A stretch of DNA of 64,000 nt from Psychroserpens sp041224425 (GCF_041224425.1 NZ_JBGFGL010000080.1:434001-498000); one strand, 5' to 3'. Counted from the stretch's first letter, positions 17,929 to 27,273 are shown. Numbers and translations: made by a program. Notes: generated by a model not told the origin, from the letters alone.

Positions 17929-19125
17929 ATGAAAACCAATTTATTTTACTTACTTGCTTTTGCTTTGATCTTTATGGGTTGCGAAAGTGATGATACATCA
18001 GACATTATTATCAATGATAATAGTGTGACAAACAACAACAATGGTGGTAGCAATAATACAGGAGCTATTACATTGTCTGGTGTTTATACAACTGACCTTA
18101 ACCTTGTTGCCAGCGAAGAATATGTGATTACTGGTCCAGTTTTAATGTCTGCAGGAACCACTTTAAATGTTCCAGCTGGAATGACTATTAAGGCAGAACC
18201 TGTTGGTGTTAACGCGTACATCGCTATTTTACCAGGTGCAAAAATTGAAGCGGCTGGTAACGCTTCAAACCCAATTGTATTTACTTCAAATGCAGGAACA
18301 CCTTCATCTGGAGATTGGGGTGGAATCGTAATTTGTGGAAGAGCACCAATTAACTCTACTGCAGATGGTTCTACAGATACAGCTACTACTGAAGTTGGTG
18401 GATTGTCATATGGTGGAAATGTACCAGGTGATGATTCAGGTACTTTAAGATATGTAAGAGTTGAGTATGCAGGTGGTGCTATTGATGGTAATGCTGAGCT
18501 TAACGGAGTATCTTTATACGCTGTTGGTAACCAAACTGAAATAGATTATGTTCAAGTTTACAGAGGTTCTGATGACGGATTCGAATTTTTTGGAGGTACA
18601 GTTAATGCAAGCCATTTAGTAGTTACAGATGCTGAAGATGATTCAATCGATTGGACTGAAGGATTTACAGGGAACTTAACAGATGTGTATGTGGTTCAAA
18701 ACTCTGGTTTTGATCACGATAGTGCTTTTGAGTGTGATGGGTTCAACACAGATTTCTCAAACGAAGGAGGTTACTTTTCAATGCCAATCGTAACTAACGT
18801 AACTGTAATTGGTGATGGTGATTCTGGTCGTGCTTTCCGAATGAGAGCTGGAACAAGAGGTTTGTTTACAAATGTTACTGTTGACAACTTTGGAAGAGGC
18901 GTCGTTGTTGAAGACGATGAGCCAGGTCAAGCAACTAGTGCTGGAGTGGTAAGTGGAGATTTATCTTTTACTGACATTTCATTCACAGCGTCTGTAGGAA
19001 CACCGTATACTGGTAACGATTTAGAAAACGCAGTTACTGAAGCTGATGTTATTCTTGGAAGTGCAGCGAATGCTACAGGAACAAACTTTGCATCTTGGGG
19101 ATCTGGTTGGACTAACAATAACTAA
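17929..19125 (+). CDS. Surface lipoprotein partner of the TonB receptor (beta-helix-like)
   Basis: 398 residues. A lipoprotein signal (MKTNLFYLLAFALIFMGCES) puts the acylated cysteine at residue 18, followed by a flexible Asp/Asn/Gly linker. The body has repeated short beta segments (VLMSAGTTLNVPAGMTIKAE, KIEAAGNASNPIVFTSNAG, LRYVRVEYAGGAIDGNAEL, GSDDGFEFFGGTVNASH), the character of a right-handed parallel beta-helix. It lies 49 bp after the TonB receptor, with no terminator between, and a strong terminator follows. Such receptor-lipoprotein pairs recur in Flavobacteriia. I infer a substrate-capturing or lid role at the outer-membrane surface, but it is not a SusD homologue by any motif I can see. 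Confidence 0.8.
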   Translation: MKTNLFYLLAFALIFMGCESDDTSDIIINDNSVTNNNNGGSNNTGAITLSGVYTTDLNLVASEEYVITGPVLMSAGTTLNVPAGMTIKAEPVGVNAYIAILPGAKIEAAGNASNPIVFTSNAGTPSSGDWGGIVICGRAPINSTADGSTDTATTEVGGLSYGGNVPGDDSGTLRYVRVEYAGGAIDGNAELNGVSLYAVGNQTEIDYVQVYRGSDDGFEFFGGTVNASHLVVTDAEDDSIDWTEGFTGNLTDVYVVQNSGFDHDSAFECDGFNTDFSNEGGYFSMPIVTNVTVIGDGDSGRAFRMRAGTRGLFTNVTVDNFGRGVVVEDDEPGQATSAGVVSGDLSFTDISFTASVGTPYTGNDLENAVTEADVILGSAANATGTNFASWGSGWTNNN

Positions 19126-19147
19126 TCATTTACCTAACATATTAAAT

Positions 19148-19181
19148 AAAAAAAGCATCCTATTTAGGATGCTTTTTTTTT
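19148..19181. terminator. Bidirectional terminator between the lipoprotein and MORN genes
   Basis: Stem AAAAAAAGCATCCTA / TAGGATGCTTTTTTT with a 2-nt loop, with long A and T tracts on the two sides. It serves the plus-strand lipoprotein gene and the minus-strand MORN gene. Confidence 0.9.
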
Positions 19182-19195
19182 GTTCTAGTGATTTT

Positions 19196-19561
19196 TTAAT
19201 TATCAAATGCTAAAGATGTATTGTCATCTTTTTTCCATTCAATAACGCTTACTATCGCATTATTTGTATAATCTACTTCTTTTAGGATTTTATCTTTCCA
19301 ATAAAACCATTTGCCGACTTTTTGCCCATTATCATAATTCGCAGAGATGCTTCTGTTTCCATCAGTGTCATAACTTAACCATTCACCATGTAGCTTACCA
19401 TCTAGAGTGTAGGAGCCTGTTTGGCTTACAACTCCATTGTCATGGTAGTAAGTAACATCAATTAAATTGGTATCCTTGTTAAGTATTAACTCTCTCTCTT
19501 GCTGTGCAAAAGAAACCGATGTTATTAACAAAGCGAATAAAAATAAGATTCTCTTGTTCAT
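19196..19561 (-). CDS. Small secreted MORN-variant repeat protein (YwqK-like)
   Basis: 121 residues with a signal peptide (MNKRILFLFALLITSVSFAQ). The rest is built of MORN-variant repeats in which Gly-Lys/Trp blocks recur: YYHDNGVVSQTGSY, GKLHGEWLSYDTDGN, SANYDNGQKVGKWFYW, and KEVDYTNNAIVSVIEW. Such repeats are annotated as YwqK family, sometimes called antitoxin, but nothing here supports a toxin-antitoxin role: there is no partner gene. It is likely an exported periplasmic or surface protein. It is divergent from the porin gene and shares the upstream region holding an 11-bp repeat array at 19609-19652. Confidence 0.75.
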   Translation of the reverse strand: MNKRILFLFALLITSVSFAQQERELILNKDTNLIDVTYYHDNGVVSQTGSYTLDGKLHGEWLSYDTDGNRSISANYDNGQKVGKWFYWKDKILKEVDYTNNAIVSVIEWKKDDNTSLAFDN

Positions 19562-19608
19562 AATCTTTGGGTTTAAAAGTTAAATATATATGTAAATATA
19601 AGCATCTA

Positions 19609-19652
19609 TTAATATTTAAGCAACATTTAGTTAACATTAAATTTACATTAAA
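19609..19652. promoter_or_regulatory. Four in-phase 11-bp direct repeats between the MORN and porin genes
   Basis: TTAATATTTAA, GCAACATTTAG, TTAACATTAAA, TTTACATTAAA follow each other without a gap. They resemble the TTAAC-type units in front of the TonB receptor. The array lies 48 bp from the MORN start (minus) and about 290 bp from the porin start (plus), so which gene it controls is open. A TATATTTA box lies 9 nt away on the MORN side. Confidence 0.5.
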
Positions 19653-19731
19653 CCCATAAATGTCTAAAAAACAATAACTTACATTAAAATCATAACACGA
19701 CCTAAGCTTAATGATTAATTAATATTATAAT

Positions 19732-19863
19732 TACATTTGAATGATGGTACTCAATTACTTTTACTGGGTCTTATAAGACATATTAGTTTCGTATAATCTA
19801 TTAGTTTTTGTCGACTAATTATCATGAATTCTAATGACTGCCTTTGGCCAAGGCAGTTTTTTT
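19732..19863 (+). ncRNA. Possible small RNA or attenuated leader upstream of the porin gene
   Basis: The 382 bp between the MORN start and the porin ATG contain a TACATTTG box (19732-19739) and, about 100 nt later, a clear terminator (ACTGCCTT / AAGGCAGT, loop TGGCC, 19837-19857, then TTTTTTT). No gene on the plus strand ends here, so the terminator must end a short transcript. It could be an independent small RNA or a premature end of the porin leader. No -33 TTG is seen. Confidence 0.4.
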
Positions 19864-19943
19864 GTTTCGAAAACTTAACAATTAGGAAACATTCATGGAT
19901 GAAATAAGTCATTTATTTGCAGCGACAAAAACTAATACTTACA

Positions 19944-21152
19944 ATGAAACTTAGACTTACCTTGATAGTCATTTTGACTATTGCATGTTCAAGCACAATT
20001 TCTTCTCAAGAGATAAGTGACACTTCTTTCGGAAAGGGCATTATTAATTTTGTGGCAAAAGATAGTAGTTTTAGTGTGAAATTTGCACCGCGTTTCCAAG
20101 TTCGTTCAGTATCTTCATGGGATTATGATGGTGATAAATATAGCAGCCCTGAACATAGTTTTACAGTGAGACGAGCACGCTTAAAATTTGACGGTTTTGC
20201 CTATAGCACAAAGCTTAAATACAAAATTGAATTAGGGTTATCAAATAGGGATATTTCAGGAGCAAACCAATTTAATAGAAACACACCTCGTTATATATTA
20301 GATGCTGTAATCATGTGGAATTTTGCTGGCAACTGGGAACTTTGGGCAGGCCAAACTAAATTACCAGGTAATGTTGAACGTGTGGTGTCTTCAGCGAATA
20401 TGCAATTAATTGATCGCTCACTGCTCAACAGCCGATTCAATATAGACCGCGATCTTGGAGTTCAGTTAAGACATAAAACCTCATTAGGGAGCCGCTTTTT
20501 TATGAGAGAAAAGCTCTCTGTATCTCAAGGAGAAGGACGAAATGTGACTGAAGGAAATGAAGGTGGACTTCAATATACTGGTCGTATTGAGTTTTTGCCA
20601 TTTGGAGCCTTCAAATCCAAAGGTGATTATAGTCAATCAGATTTAAAACGTGAAGAAAAGCCAAAGCTTATGTTAGGATTCACCTATAATTACAATCAAG
20701 GTGCAGTAAGGGAAAGAGGTTTTGCAGGAGATTATATGTTTAGGGATGATGGCTCTTTATACCAAACAGATCAAACAACAGTTTTTGCTGATGTGATGTT
20801 TAAATACAATGGTTTTTCATTTATGAGTGAATACGCGAAACGAACTGCAGATGATCCAATTGCTACAGAAGTGGATGGTATTACCCCTACAGGAGATATT
20901 GTTTTAACTGGGAGTGCAATTAATTTACAAGCAGGTTATTTGTTCAAAAGTAATTATGAAATAGCCTTGCGTTACACAATGGTTGAATTTGAGGATGTTA
21001 CCCAAGCCTTGCCTATAGACCAATATACACTGGGCTTTAATAAGTTTATAGTTGGTCATAAATTGAAGGTGCAATCTGATATAAATTATACTACAGTAAA
21101 TGGGAAAAAGGACAATATTACCTTTAGGTTTGGATTTGATATTCACTTCTAA
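19944..21152 (+). CDS. OprO/OprP-type (phosphate-selective) outer-membrane porin
   Basis: About 402 residues from ATG 19944 (MKLRLTLIVILTIACSST, a signal peptide); an upstream in-frame TTG at 19917 adds nine residues that do not fit a signal sequence. The mature protein has the features of the phosphate-selective porin O/P family: an early FAPRFQVRSVSSWDYDGD, VRRARLKFDGFAYSTKLKYK, WELWAGQTKLPGNVERV, and a beta-barrel ending in an aromatic residue (FGFDIHF). It would let phosphate or polyphosphate cross the outer membrane. It lies 100 bp before a PiT phosphate transporter, which supports the phosphate role. Confidence 0.82.
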   Translation: MKLRLTLIVILTIACSSTISSQEISDTSFGKGIINFVAKDSSFSVKFAPRFQVRSVSSWDYDGDKYSSPEHSFTVRRARLKFDGFAYSTKLKYKIELGLSNRDISGANQFNRNTPRYILDAVIMWNFAGNWELWAGQTKLPGNVERVVSSANMQLIDRSLLNSRFNIDRDLGVQLRHKTSLGSRFFMREKLSVSQGEGRNVTEGNEGGLQYTGRIEFLPFGAFKSKGDYSQSDLKREEKPKLMLGFTYNYNQGAVRERGFAGDYMFRDDGSLYQTDQTTVFADVMFKYNGFSFMSEYAKRTADDPIATEVDGITPTGDIVLTGSAINLQAGYLFKSNYEIALRYTMVEFEDVTQALPIDQYTLGFNKFIVGHKLKVQSDINYTTVNGKKDNITFRFGFDIHF

Positions 21153-21252
21153 ACAAAAAAATAACATTTTGGTAATCTAATACTCAATTAGACTAAAGAT
21201 ATTTGCAAACTTATTTTGATTAAATTTAAAGACTTGTTTTTAATAAAAAATT

Positions 21253-23574
21253 ATGGATAATATTTACTTGTTGATGTTAATTGCTATTACAGTATTAGCT
21301 ATTGCTGATATTGTTGTTGGCGTAAGTAATGATGCGATAAACTTTTTGAATTCAGCAATCGGATCTAAAGCAATTTCATTAAGAACAATAATGATTGTTG
21401 CTAGTTTAGGAATTTTTATTGGTGCTGTTTTTTCAAGTGGTATGATGGAGGTAGCAAGGAAAGGTATTTTTGTGCCCGCTCAATTTGAATTTGGTGAGAT
21501 CATGCTCATTTTCATGGCGGTTATGATAACAGACATTTTGCTTCTAGACTTTTTTAATACCATTGGTTTGCCAACATCGACGACAGTGTCTATAGTGTTT
21601 AACTTATTAGGCGCCGCTGTGGTTATGTCAATCATAAAGATAAGTGATTCGGATTCTGAAACACTTGCAGATTTAGCAACGTATATCAATACTGAAAAAG
21701 CAATTGAGATTATATCAGGTATTCTTTTATCTGTCCTTATAGCCTTTACGGTTGGAGCTATAGTTCAATGGGTTTCTAGACTTATTTTTACATTTAATTA
21801 TGAGAAAAAAATAAAGAACTTTGGAATTGTTTTTGGCGGCGTCGCGTTAACTGCTATCACATATTTTATTTTTTTAAAAGGACTCAAAGGAACTCCTTAT
21901 TACAGTGAATTAAAAAGCTTACTAGAGGGTAATGAGATATATATAATCCTTGGGAGTTTTATTTTTTGGACCATATTTTCGTTCGTTTTTGAAAAGATAA
22001 CTAAGAAAACCGTTTTACTCGTCGTTATTGCTATTGGTACTTTTGGATTGGCTTTAGCCTTTTCGGGAAATGATTTGGTGAATTTTATTGGTGTGCCAAT
22101 GGCGGCTTATCATTCCTATGAAGCTTGGATAGCTGGAGGGATGGATGTAACTATGCCTATGTCTGTTTTAGACAAGAAAGTTCCTGCTGAACCAATGCTT
22201 TTATTCATTTCAGGAGCGATTATGGTATTAACACTTTGGTTTTCCAAAAAAGCCAAAACAGTTGCAGAAACAGAAATAAGTTTATCGCGTCAAGGGGAAA
22301 CCCATGAGAAATTTGAACCAAATCGCCTTTCAAGAGCAATTGTTAAAGGGACAACACAGCTTTCAGGTTATTTTGGAGTTATCTTGCCTAACCCAATACA
22401 ACAAAAAATCAATAAAAGTTTTGAAAAACCAAACTATATATTAACAAAAGACCAAAGCATCGAGGCTCCTGCCTTTGATATGATCAGAGCTTCTGTCAAT
22501 TTAATGGTTGCAGGTGTTCTTATTGCTATTGCGACTTCAATGAAATTACCATTATCAACAACCTATGTCACATTTATGGTAGCCATGGGAACCTCTTTGG
22601 CAGATCGCGCTTGGGGACGAGAAAGTGCAGTATATAGAGTTGCAGGAGTTTTAAATGTTATAGCTGGATGGTTTGGAACAGCATTAGGAGCATTTGTAGC
22701 AGCAGGAATTGTTGTCTTTTTAATTAATTGGAATCCAAGTGTCATAACTCCAATCTTATTATTGTTGACAGTTGTTCTGCTTTATAGAAATTATAAATCA
22801 CATAAAAGTAAATCTGTTAAGGTTGCAGATGAAGACGCACTAAAGGAAACTGGAAGCCGATCTGTACAAGGTGTCATTCAAGAAAGTGCTGGTAATATAT
22901 CAAACGTCATTAAGCGTGGTAATAAAATATACACCAATGCGGTTAGTGGGCTGGCAAAACAAGATTTGGCGCTGTTGAAAAAGAATAAAAAACAGATAGA
23001 TAAACTTTCTAATGAAGTGGATAGTCTTAGGGATAATATTTTTTACTTTATTAAGAACCTTGAAGAGACGAGTTTAAGAGCAAGTAGTTTTTACATTAAT
23101 ATATTAGGTTATTTAGAAGATATGACACAGTCTCTTGAATATATCTCTAAAGTAAGTCACAAGCACATTAACAATAATCATAAAAAGCTTAAGTTTAGTC
23201 AGATCAAAGAACTCAAAGAGATTGATGACACTTTAGAGGCTCTTTTTTCTGATACCAGGAAGGCATTTGACTCTAAGTCGTTTGAGCAGATAGGTTCTAT
23301 AATTAACCGTAAAAAAGCGGTTCTTGATTTATTGACAGATAAGATTTTGAAGCAAGTAGAACGTACTCGAAAAGAAGAGTCGAGTCCGAAAAACACAACG
23401 CTTTATTTTAGTTTGCTTTTAGAGACAAAAGATCTTCTTAACGCTACTATGAGTCTACTAGAAGAATATCATAATTCATTTGATCGTTCTATAAAACCAG
23501 CTACTATACCAGCATCTGGAAACGACACTAATAATTCAAATGAATTTGAAGAGAAATCTCAAGAGGAAGAATAA
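21253..23574 (+). CDS. PiT-family inorganic phosphate transporter with C-terminal PhoU-like domain
   Basis: 773 residues, much longer than a bare PiT protein. Two PiT signature repeats are visible: IVVGVSNDAINFLNSAIGSK near residue 22 and PLSTTYVTFMVAMGTSLADR near residue 440. About 12 membrane helices surround them, with a soluble loop in the middle (about 340-390). The last about 210 residues (from about 545) are helical and charged (LSNEVDSLRDNIFYFIKNLEE, LEYISKVSHKHINNNHKKLK), like the PhoU/DUF47 partner that is a separate gene in other bacteria. It imports phosphate with H+ or Na+ in the inner membrane. With the porin just upstream it forms a two-membrane phosphate route. It ends 11 bp from the convergent chrA gene. 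Confidence 0.9.
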   Translation: MDNIYLLMLIAITVLAIADIVVGVSNDAINFLNSAIGSKAISLRTIMIVASLGIFIGAVFSSGMMEVARKGIFVPAQFEFGEIMLIFMAVMITDILLLDFFNTIGLPTSTTVSIVFNLLGAAVVMSIIKISDSDSETLADLATYINTEKAIEIISGILLSVLIAFTVGAIVQWVSRLIFTFNYEKKIKNFGIVFGGVALTAITYFIFLKGLKGTPYYSELKSLLEGNEIYIILGSFIFWTIFSFVFEKITKKTVLLVVIAIGTFGLALAFSGNDLVNFIGVPMAAYHSYEAWIAGGMDVTMPMSVLDKKVPAEPMLLFISGAIMVLTLWFSKKAKTVAETEISLSRQGETHEKFEPNRLSRAIVKGTTQLSGYFGVILPNPIQQKINKSFEKPNYILTKDQSIEAPAFDMIRASVNLMVAGVLIAIATSMKLPLSTTYVTFMVAMGTSLADRAWGRESAVYRVAGVLNVIAGWFGTALGAFVAAGIVVFLINWNPSVITPILLLLTVVLLYRNYKSHKSKSVKVADEDALKETGSRSVQGVIQESAGNISNVIKRGNKIYTNAVSGLAKQDLALLKKNKKQIDKLSNEVDSLRDNIFYFIKNLEETSLRASSFYINILGYLEDMTQSLEYISKVSHKHINNNHKKLKFSQIKELKEIDDTLEALFSDTRKAFDSKSFEQIGSIINRKKAVLDLLTDKILKQVERTRKEESSPKNTTLYFSLLLETKDLLNATMSLLEEYHNSFDRSIKPATIPASGNDTNNSNEFEEKSQEEE

Positions 23575-23585
23575 AACAGACTATT

Positions 23586-24713
23586 TCATTTTGATATACT
23601 AACCAAAATAAATCCAATACTGGCACCAATAAGAATGATCCAGACTGGGCTTATTTTGGCTTTAAATGTCAATAAAGCAGAAACTATTGCAATTAAAATA
23701 GTTGACCAATTCAAAAGTGTTTCTTTAGCCATTATGATTAAAACGGCTAGCATTACAGCTACAGCAGCAATGTTAACTGAATCTAGAAAGTAACCCAGCA
23801 TTTTAGATTTACGCATTTTTGGTACAAATGGATTTAAGATCAACACAAAAAGGAATGAAGGTAAAAATATTCCAATGGTTGCCACTATAGCACCAGTAAA
23901 ACCTGACAGTTGATAACCTATAAATGTTGATGTAGATAAAACAGGGCCAGGTGTAAACTGCCCAATTGCAATGGCATCAATAAGTTCACTTCTAGACATA
24001 AGACCATTGGAAACTAATTCAGCATCTAAATATGCAAACAACACATAGCCACTTCCATAAAGTATAGCTCCTACTTTAAGGAAAATTAAAAAAATTTTAA
24101 GTGTAGACTCGTTTGAAATTAATGAATGTAACCCCAATAAGGTGACTAAAGGAGATATGTTAATTGTATCTTGCCGTTTTGATTTTAAATAGAAATATGA
24201 CATACCAAAAACGCCAGCAGCAAGCAATGCTACAACTTCATTTAAACCTAATAAACAAGACAGCAGGACTATAATTCCCAAAACTGCGAGTTCTGTACTT
24301 TTTGTAGCTTTTTTTCCTAATTTCAAGATTGCTGAAGCAATAATGGCAAGAACAGCTGGTTTAATGCCATAAATAAAAGGTAAGACTTCTGGTAGTTCTC
24401 CATATTTAACATACAAGTATGCCAGGATTGATGTTATGATGGTTGCAGGTAATATAAATGCAACACCCGCTACGAAAAGCCCTTTTTTTCCAGCTCTTTC
24501 ATAGCCACAATGCATTGTCATTTCCGTTGAATTGGGACCTGGAATTAAGTTGGTTGTTCCTATAAGGTCGAGGAAATAGTCTCTTGTCATCCATTTGCGT
24601 TTTTCAACGATTTCCTCTTCCATCATTGCAATATGCGCCGCAGGACCTCCAAAAGCAAAGCAACCTAGTTTAAAAAACACGTAAGCAACTTCGTTTAATT
24701 TTTTATTCTTCAC
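23586..24713 (-). CDS. chrA: Chromate transporter family protein (CHR, bidomain ChrA)
   Basis: About 375 residues from GTG 24713 (MKNKKLNEVAYVFFKLGCF); an earlier TTG at 24734 lies inside the nrdA terminator palindrome and is unlikely. Two tandem CHR domains are visible: the first with KLGCFAFGGPAAHIAMMEEE and TNLIPGPNSTEMTMHCGYE, the second with KVGAILYGSGYVLFAYLDAE and AIGQFTPGPVLSTSTFIGY. The conserved Gly-Gly-Pro and Pro-Gly-Pro motifs are intact. The family exports chromate with proton exchange in some bacteria, but many homologues in Bacteroidota have untested substrates. It is convergent with the phosphate transporter gene. Confidence 0.85.
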   Translation of the reverse strand: MKNKKLNEVAYVFFKLGCFAFGGPAAHIAMMEEEIVEKRKWMTRDYFLDLIGTTNLIPGPNSTEMTMHCGYERAGKKGLFVAGVAFILPATIITSILAYLYVKYGELPEVLPFIYGIKPAVLAIIASAILKLGKKATKSTELAVLGIIVLLSCLLGLNEVVALLAAGVFGMSYFYLKSKRQDTINISPLVTLLGLHSLISNESTLKIFLIFLKVGAILYGSGYVLFAYLDAELVSNGLMSRSELIDAIAIGQFTPGPVLSTSTFIGYQLSGFTGAIVATIGIFLPSFLFVLILNPFVPKMRKSKMLGYFLDSVNIAAVAVMLAVLIIMAKETLLNWSTILIAIVSALLTFKAKISPVWIILIGASIGFILVSISK

Positions 24714-24732
24714 AGATATCTTTAATTCAAAC

Positions 24733-24762
24733 AAAAACCATCTTAAATTTAAGATGGTTTTT
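24733..24762 (-). terminator. Terminator of the nrdB-nrdA operon
   Basis: A 30-bp perfect palindrome (AAAAACCATCTTAAA and its complement, no loop bases) followed on the minus strand by a T-rich end. It lies 33 nt after the nrdA stop and directly before the chrA start. Confidence 0.85.
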
Positions 24763-24795
24763 TAAATAACACTTATTAAATCAATCTTATTTGAT

Positions 24796-27273
24796 TTAAG
24801 ATCCGCACATTAAGCAATCATCACCTTCAGATGCTTTCGCTTGCGCGATTAAAGCTTTCATTTCCTCAGGAGACATTGGCTCAACTTCTGCTGCGGTTTG
24901 CTGAGCGAACTTAGCTGCTGTTTTTTCGGCTTTTTGCTGTTGCTTTTCAATGATAGCGGCATTGTCAACTTCTACCGTTTCGGCAACAGGCTCTTCTTTT
25001 TTCTTATTATTATCTAAAGTAAACTTAATGGCATCAACAGCACTCTTGGTTCTTAAGTAATACATTCCAGTCTTCAAGCCACTCTTCCAAGCGTAGAAAT
25101 GCATAGAAGTTAGTTTTGCCATAGTAGCTCCTTCCATAAAAAGGTTAAGAGACTGAGACTGGTCAATAAAATAACCTCTTTGACGAGACATGTCAATGAT
25201 ATCTTTCATACTCAATTCCCAAACTGTTTTGTAAAGTTCCTTAATGTCTTGAGGAATGCCTTCAATATCTTGAACAGAGCCATTAGCTCTCATGATTTCT
25301 TGTTTTAGGCTTTCGTTCCAAAGTCCGAGTTCTACAAGGTCTTCCAATAAATGCTTGTTCACTACAATGAACTCACCAGACAATACACGACGCGTGTAAA
25401 TGTTAGAGGTATATGGCTCAAAGCATTCGTTGTTTCCTAAAATCTGCGACGTGGACGCTGTTGGCATTGGTGCTACCAATAAGGAGTTTCGAACACCATG
25501 TTTTTTAACTTGCTTGCGTAGTTTTTCCCAATCCCAACGACCGCTTAACTCTTCATCTTTAATATTCCAAAGATTGTGTTGGAATTCACCTTTGCTTATA
25601 GGAGAACCCTTATAGGTTTTATATGGCCCTTCAGTTTTAGCTTCTTCCATAGAAGCCGTAACAGCTGCAAAGTATAGTGTTTCAAAAATGTCTTGGTTTA
25701 AAGCTTTGGCTTCATCACTGGTAAAAGGCATACGCAATTTAATAAACGTATCTGCCAAGCCTTGAACTCCTAAACCGATTGGTCTATGACGGAAGTTAGA
25801 ATTTTCGGCTTCTTTAACAGGATAGTAATTTCTGTCAATAACCTTGTTGAGGTTTTTGGTTACACGTTTTGTAATTCGGAATAATTCCTTGTGATCAAAC
25901 TCACCGTTTTTAATAAACATTGGCAAGGCAATTGACGCTAAGTTACAAACCGCTACTTCATCTGGAGAGGTGTATTCCAAAATTTCTGTACACAAGTTTG
26001 AAGACTTGATTGTACCAAGGTTCTTTTGGTTGGATTTGCGGTTGGCCGCATCCTTATATAACATGTATGGCGTTCCAGTTTCAATTTGGGATTCTAATAT
26101 CTTTTCCCAAAGATCTCTGGCTTTGATGGTTTTACGACCTTTTCCTTCAGCTTCATACTTAGTGTACAAAGCTTCAAATTCCTCACTATGGGAATCAGCT
26201 AAGCCAGGACATTCATTAGGACACATTAAAGTCCATTCGCCATCTTCCTGAACACGTTTCATAAACAAATCGGAAATCCACATGGCATAGAACAAATCTC
26301 TAGCACGCATCTCTTCCTTACCATGATTTTTCTTCAATTCAAGAAAATCAAAAATATCAGCATGCCATGTTTCTAGGTAAATGGCAAAACTTCCTTTACG
26401 TTTTCCACCACCTTGATCTACATAACGTGCTGTGTCGTTAAAAACACGAAGCATAGGTACAATTCCGTTTGAGGTTCCGTTGGTTCCAGCAATATAGCTC
26501 CCTGTAGCTCTAATGTTGTGAATAGATAATCCGATACCTCCAGCAGATTGTGAAATCTTAGCGGTTTGCTTCAACGTATCATAAATGCCATCGATGCTAT
26601 CGTCTTTCATGGTTAATAAAAAGCAAGAAGACATCTGTGGCTTTGGTGTTCCAGAATTGAATAATGTTGGTGTTGCATGTGTAAAATACTTTTTGGACAT
26701 CAATTCATAAGTTTCCAAAACAGCGTCCAAATCATCTAAATGTATTCCTACGGAAACACGCATCAACATGTGTTGAGGTCGCTCAGCAATTTTTCCGTTT
26801 AACTTTAAAAGATAAGAACGTTCCAAGGTCTTGAATCCGAAATAATCATAGCCAAAATCACGGTTATAGATGATTGCAGAATCTAATTTATCTTTATTCT
26901 CCATGATGACCTTATATACTTCATCAGACAATAAAGGTGCTTTTTTTCCTGTTCTAGGGTTAACGTATGTATATAAATCTTCCATGACATCACTGAAAGA
27001 TTTTTTGGTGTTTTTATGTAGGTTAGAAACAGAAATTCTTGCTGCTAATTTTGCATAATCAGGATGTGCCGTTGTCATGGTAGCTGCAATCTCAGCTGCT
27101 AAATTATCCAATTCGCTGGTAGTCACACCATCGTACAAGCCTTCAATGACACGCATGGCAACTTTAACTGGATCAACAAGTTCGTTAAGTCCGTAACACA
27201 ATTTGCGAACACGCGCAGTGATTTTGTCGAACATCATTGGTTCCTTTCTTCCGTCTCTTTTTAATACATACAT
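24796..27273 (-). CDS. nrdA: Ribonucleoside-diphosphate reductase, large (alpha) subunit, class Ia
   Basis: 825 residues from ATG 27273 (MYVLKRDGRKEPMMFDKITA); an upstream in-frame ATG at 27339 would add 22 residues unlike the family. It reduces ribonucleotides to deoxyribonucleotides. The first about 95 residues are an ATP-cone, the allosteric activity site. The barrel follows, with NLCTEI (about 435) and CNLASIALPMF, the residues of the active-site region, and the C-terminal redox pair in DCLMCGS that passes electrons from thioredoxin or glutaredoxin. It follows nrdB in one operon, after a structured 180-nt spacer. Confidence 0.96.
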   Translation of the reverse strand: MYVLKRDGRKEPMMFDKITARVRKLCYGLNELVDPVKVAMRVIEGLYDGVTTSELDNLAAEIAATMTTAHPDYAKLAARISVSNLHKNTKKSFSDVMEDLYTYVNPRTGKKAPLLSDEVYKVIMENKDKLDSAIIYNRDFGYDYFGFKTLERSYLLKLNGKIAERPQHMLMRVSVGIHLDDLDAVLETYELMSKKYFTHATPTLFNSGTPKPQMSSCFLLTMKDDSIDGIYDTLKQTAKISQSAGGIGLSIHNIRATGSYIAGTNGTSNGIVPMLRVFNDTARYVDQGGGKRKGSFAIYLETWHADIFDFLELKKNHGKEEMRARDLFYAMWISDLFMKRVQEDGEWTLMCPNECPGLADSHSEEFEALYTKYEAEGKGRKTIKARDLWEKILESQIETGTPYMLYKDAANRKSNQKNLGTIKSSNLCTEILEYTSPDEVAVCNLASIALPMFIKNGEFDHKELFRITKRVTKNLNKVIDRNYYPVKEAENSNFRHRPIGLGVQGLADTFIKLRMPFTSDEAKALNQDIFETLYFAAVTASMEEAKTEGPYKTYKGSPISKGEFQHNLWNIKDEELSGRWDWEKLRKQVKKHGVRNSLLVAPMPTASTSQILGNNECFEPYTSNIYTRRVLSGEFIVVNKHLLEDLVELGLWNESLKQEIMRANGSVQDIEGIPQDIKELYKTVWELSMKDIIDMSRQRGYFIDQSQSLNLFMEGATMAKLTSMHFYAWKSGLKTGMYYLRTKSAVDAIKFTLDNNKKKEEPVAETVEVDNAAIIEKQQQKAEKTAAKFAQQTAAEVEPMSPEEMKALIAQAKASEGDDCLMCGS

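Noticed and set aside
19196..19561. Toxin-antitoxin system at the MORN (YwqK-like) gene
   Set aside because: Only the family label suggests it. The protein is exported and there is no partner gene next to it.
24714..24734. TTG start for chrA at 24734
   Set aside because: It falls in the nrdA terminator palindrome; the GTG at 24713 gives the usual distance to the FFKLG motif.
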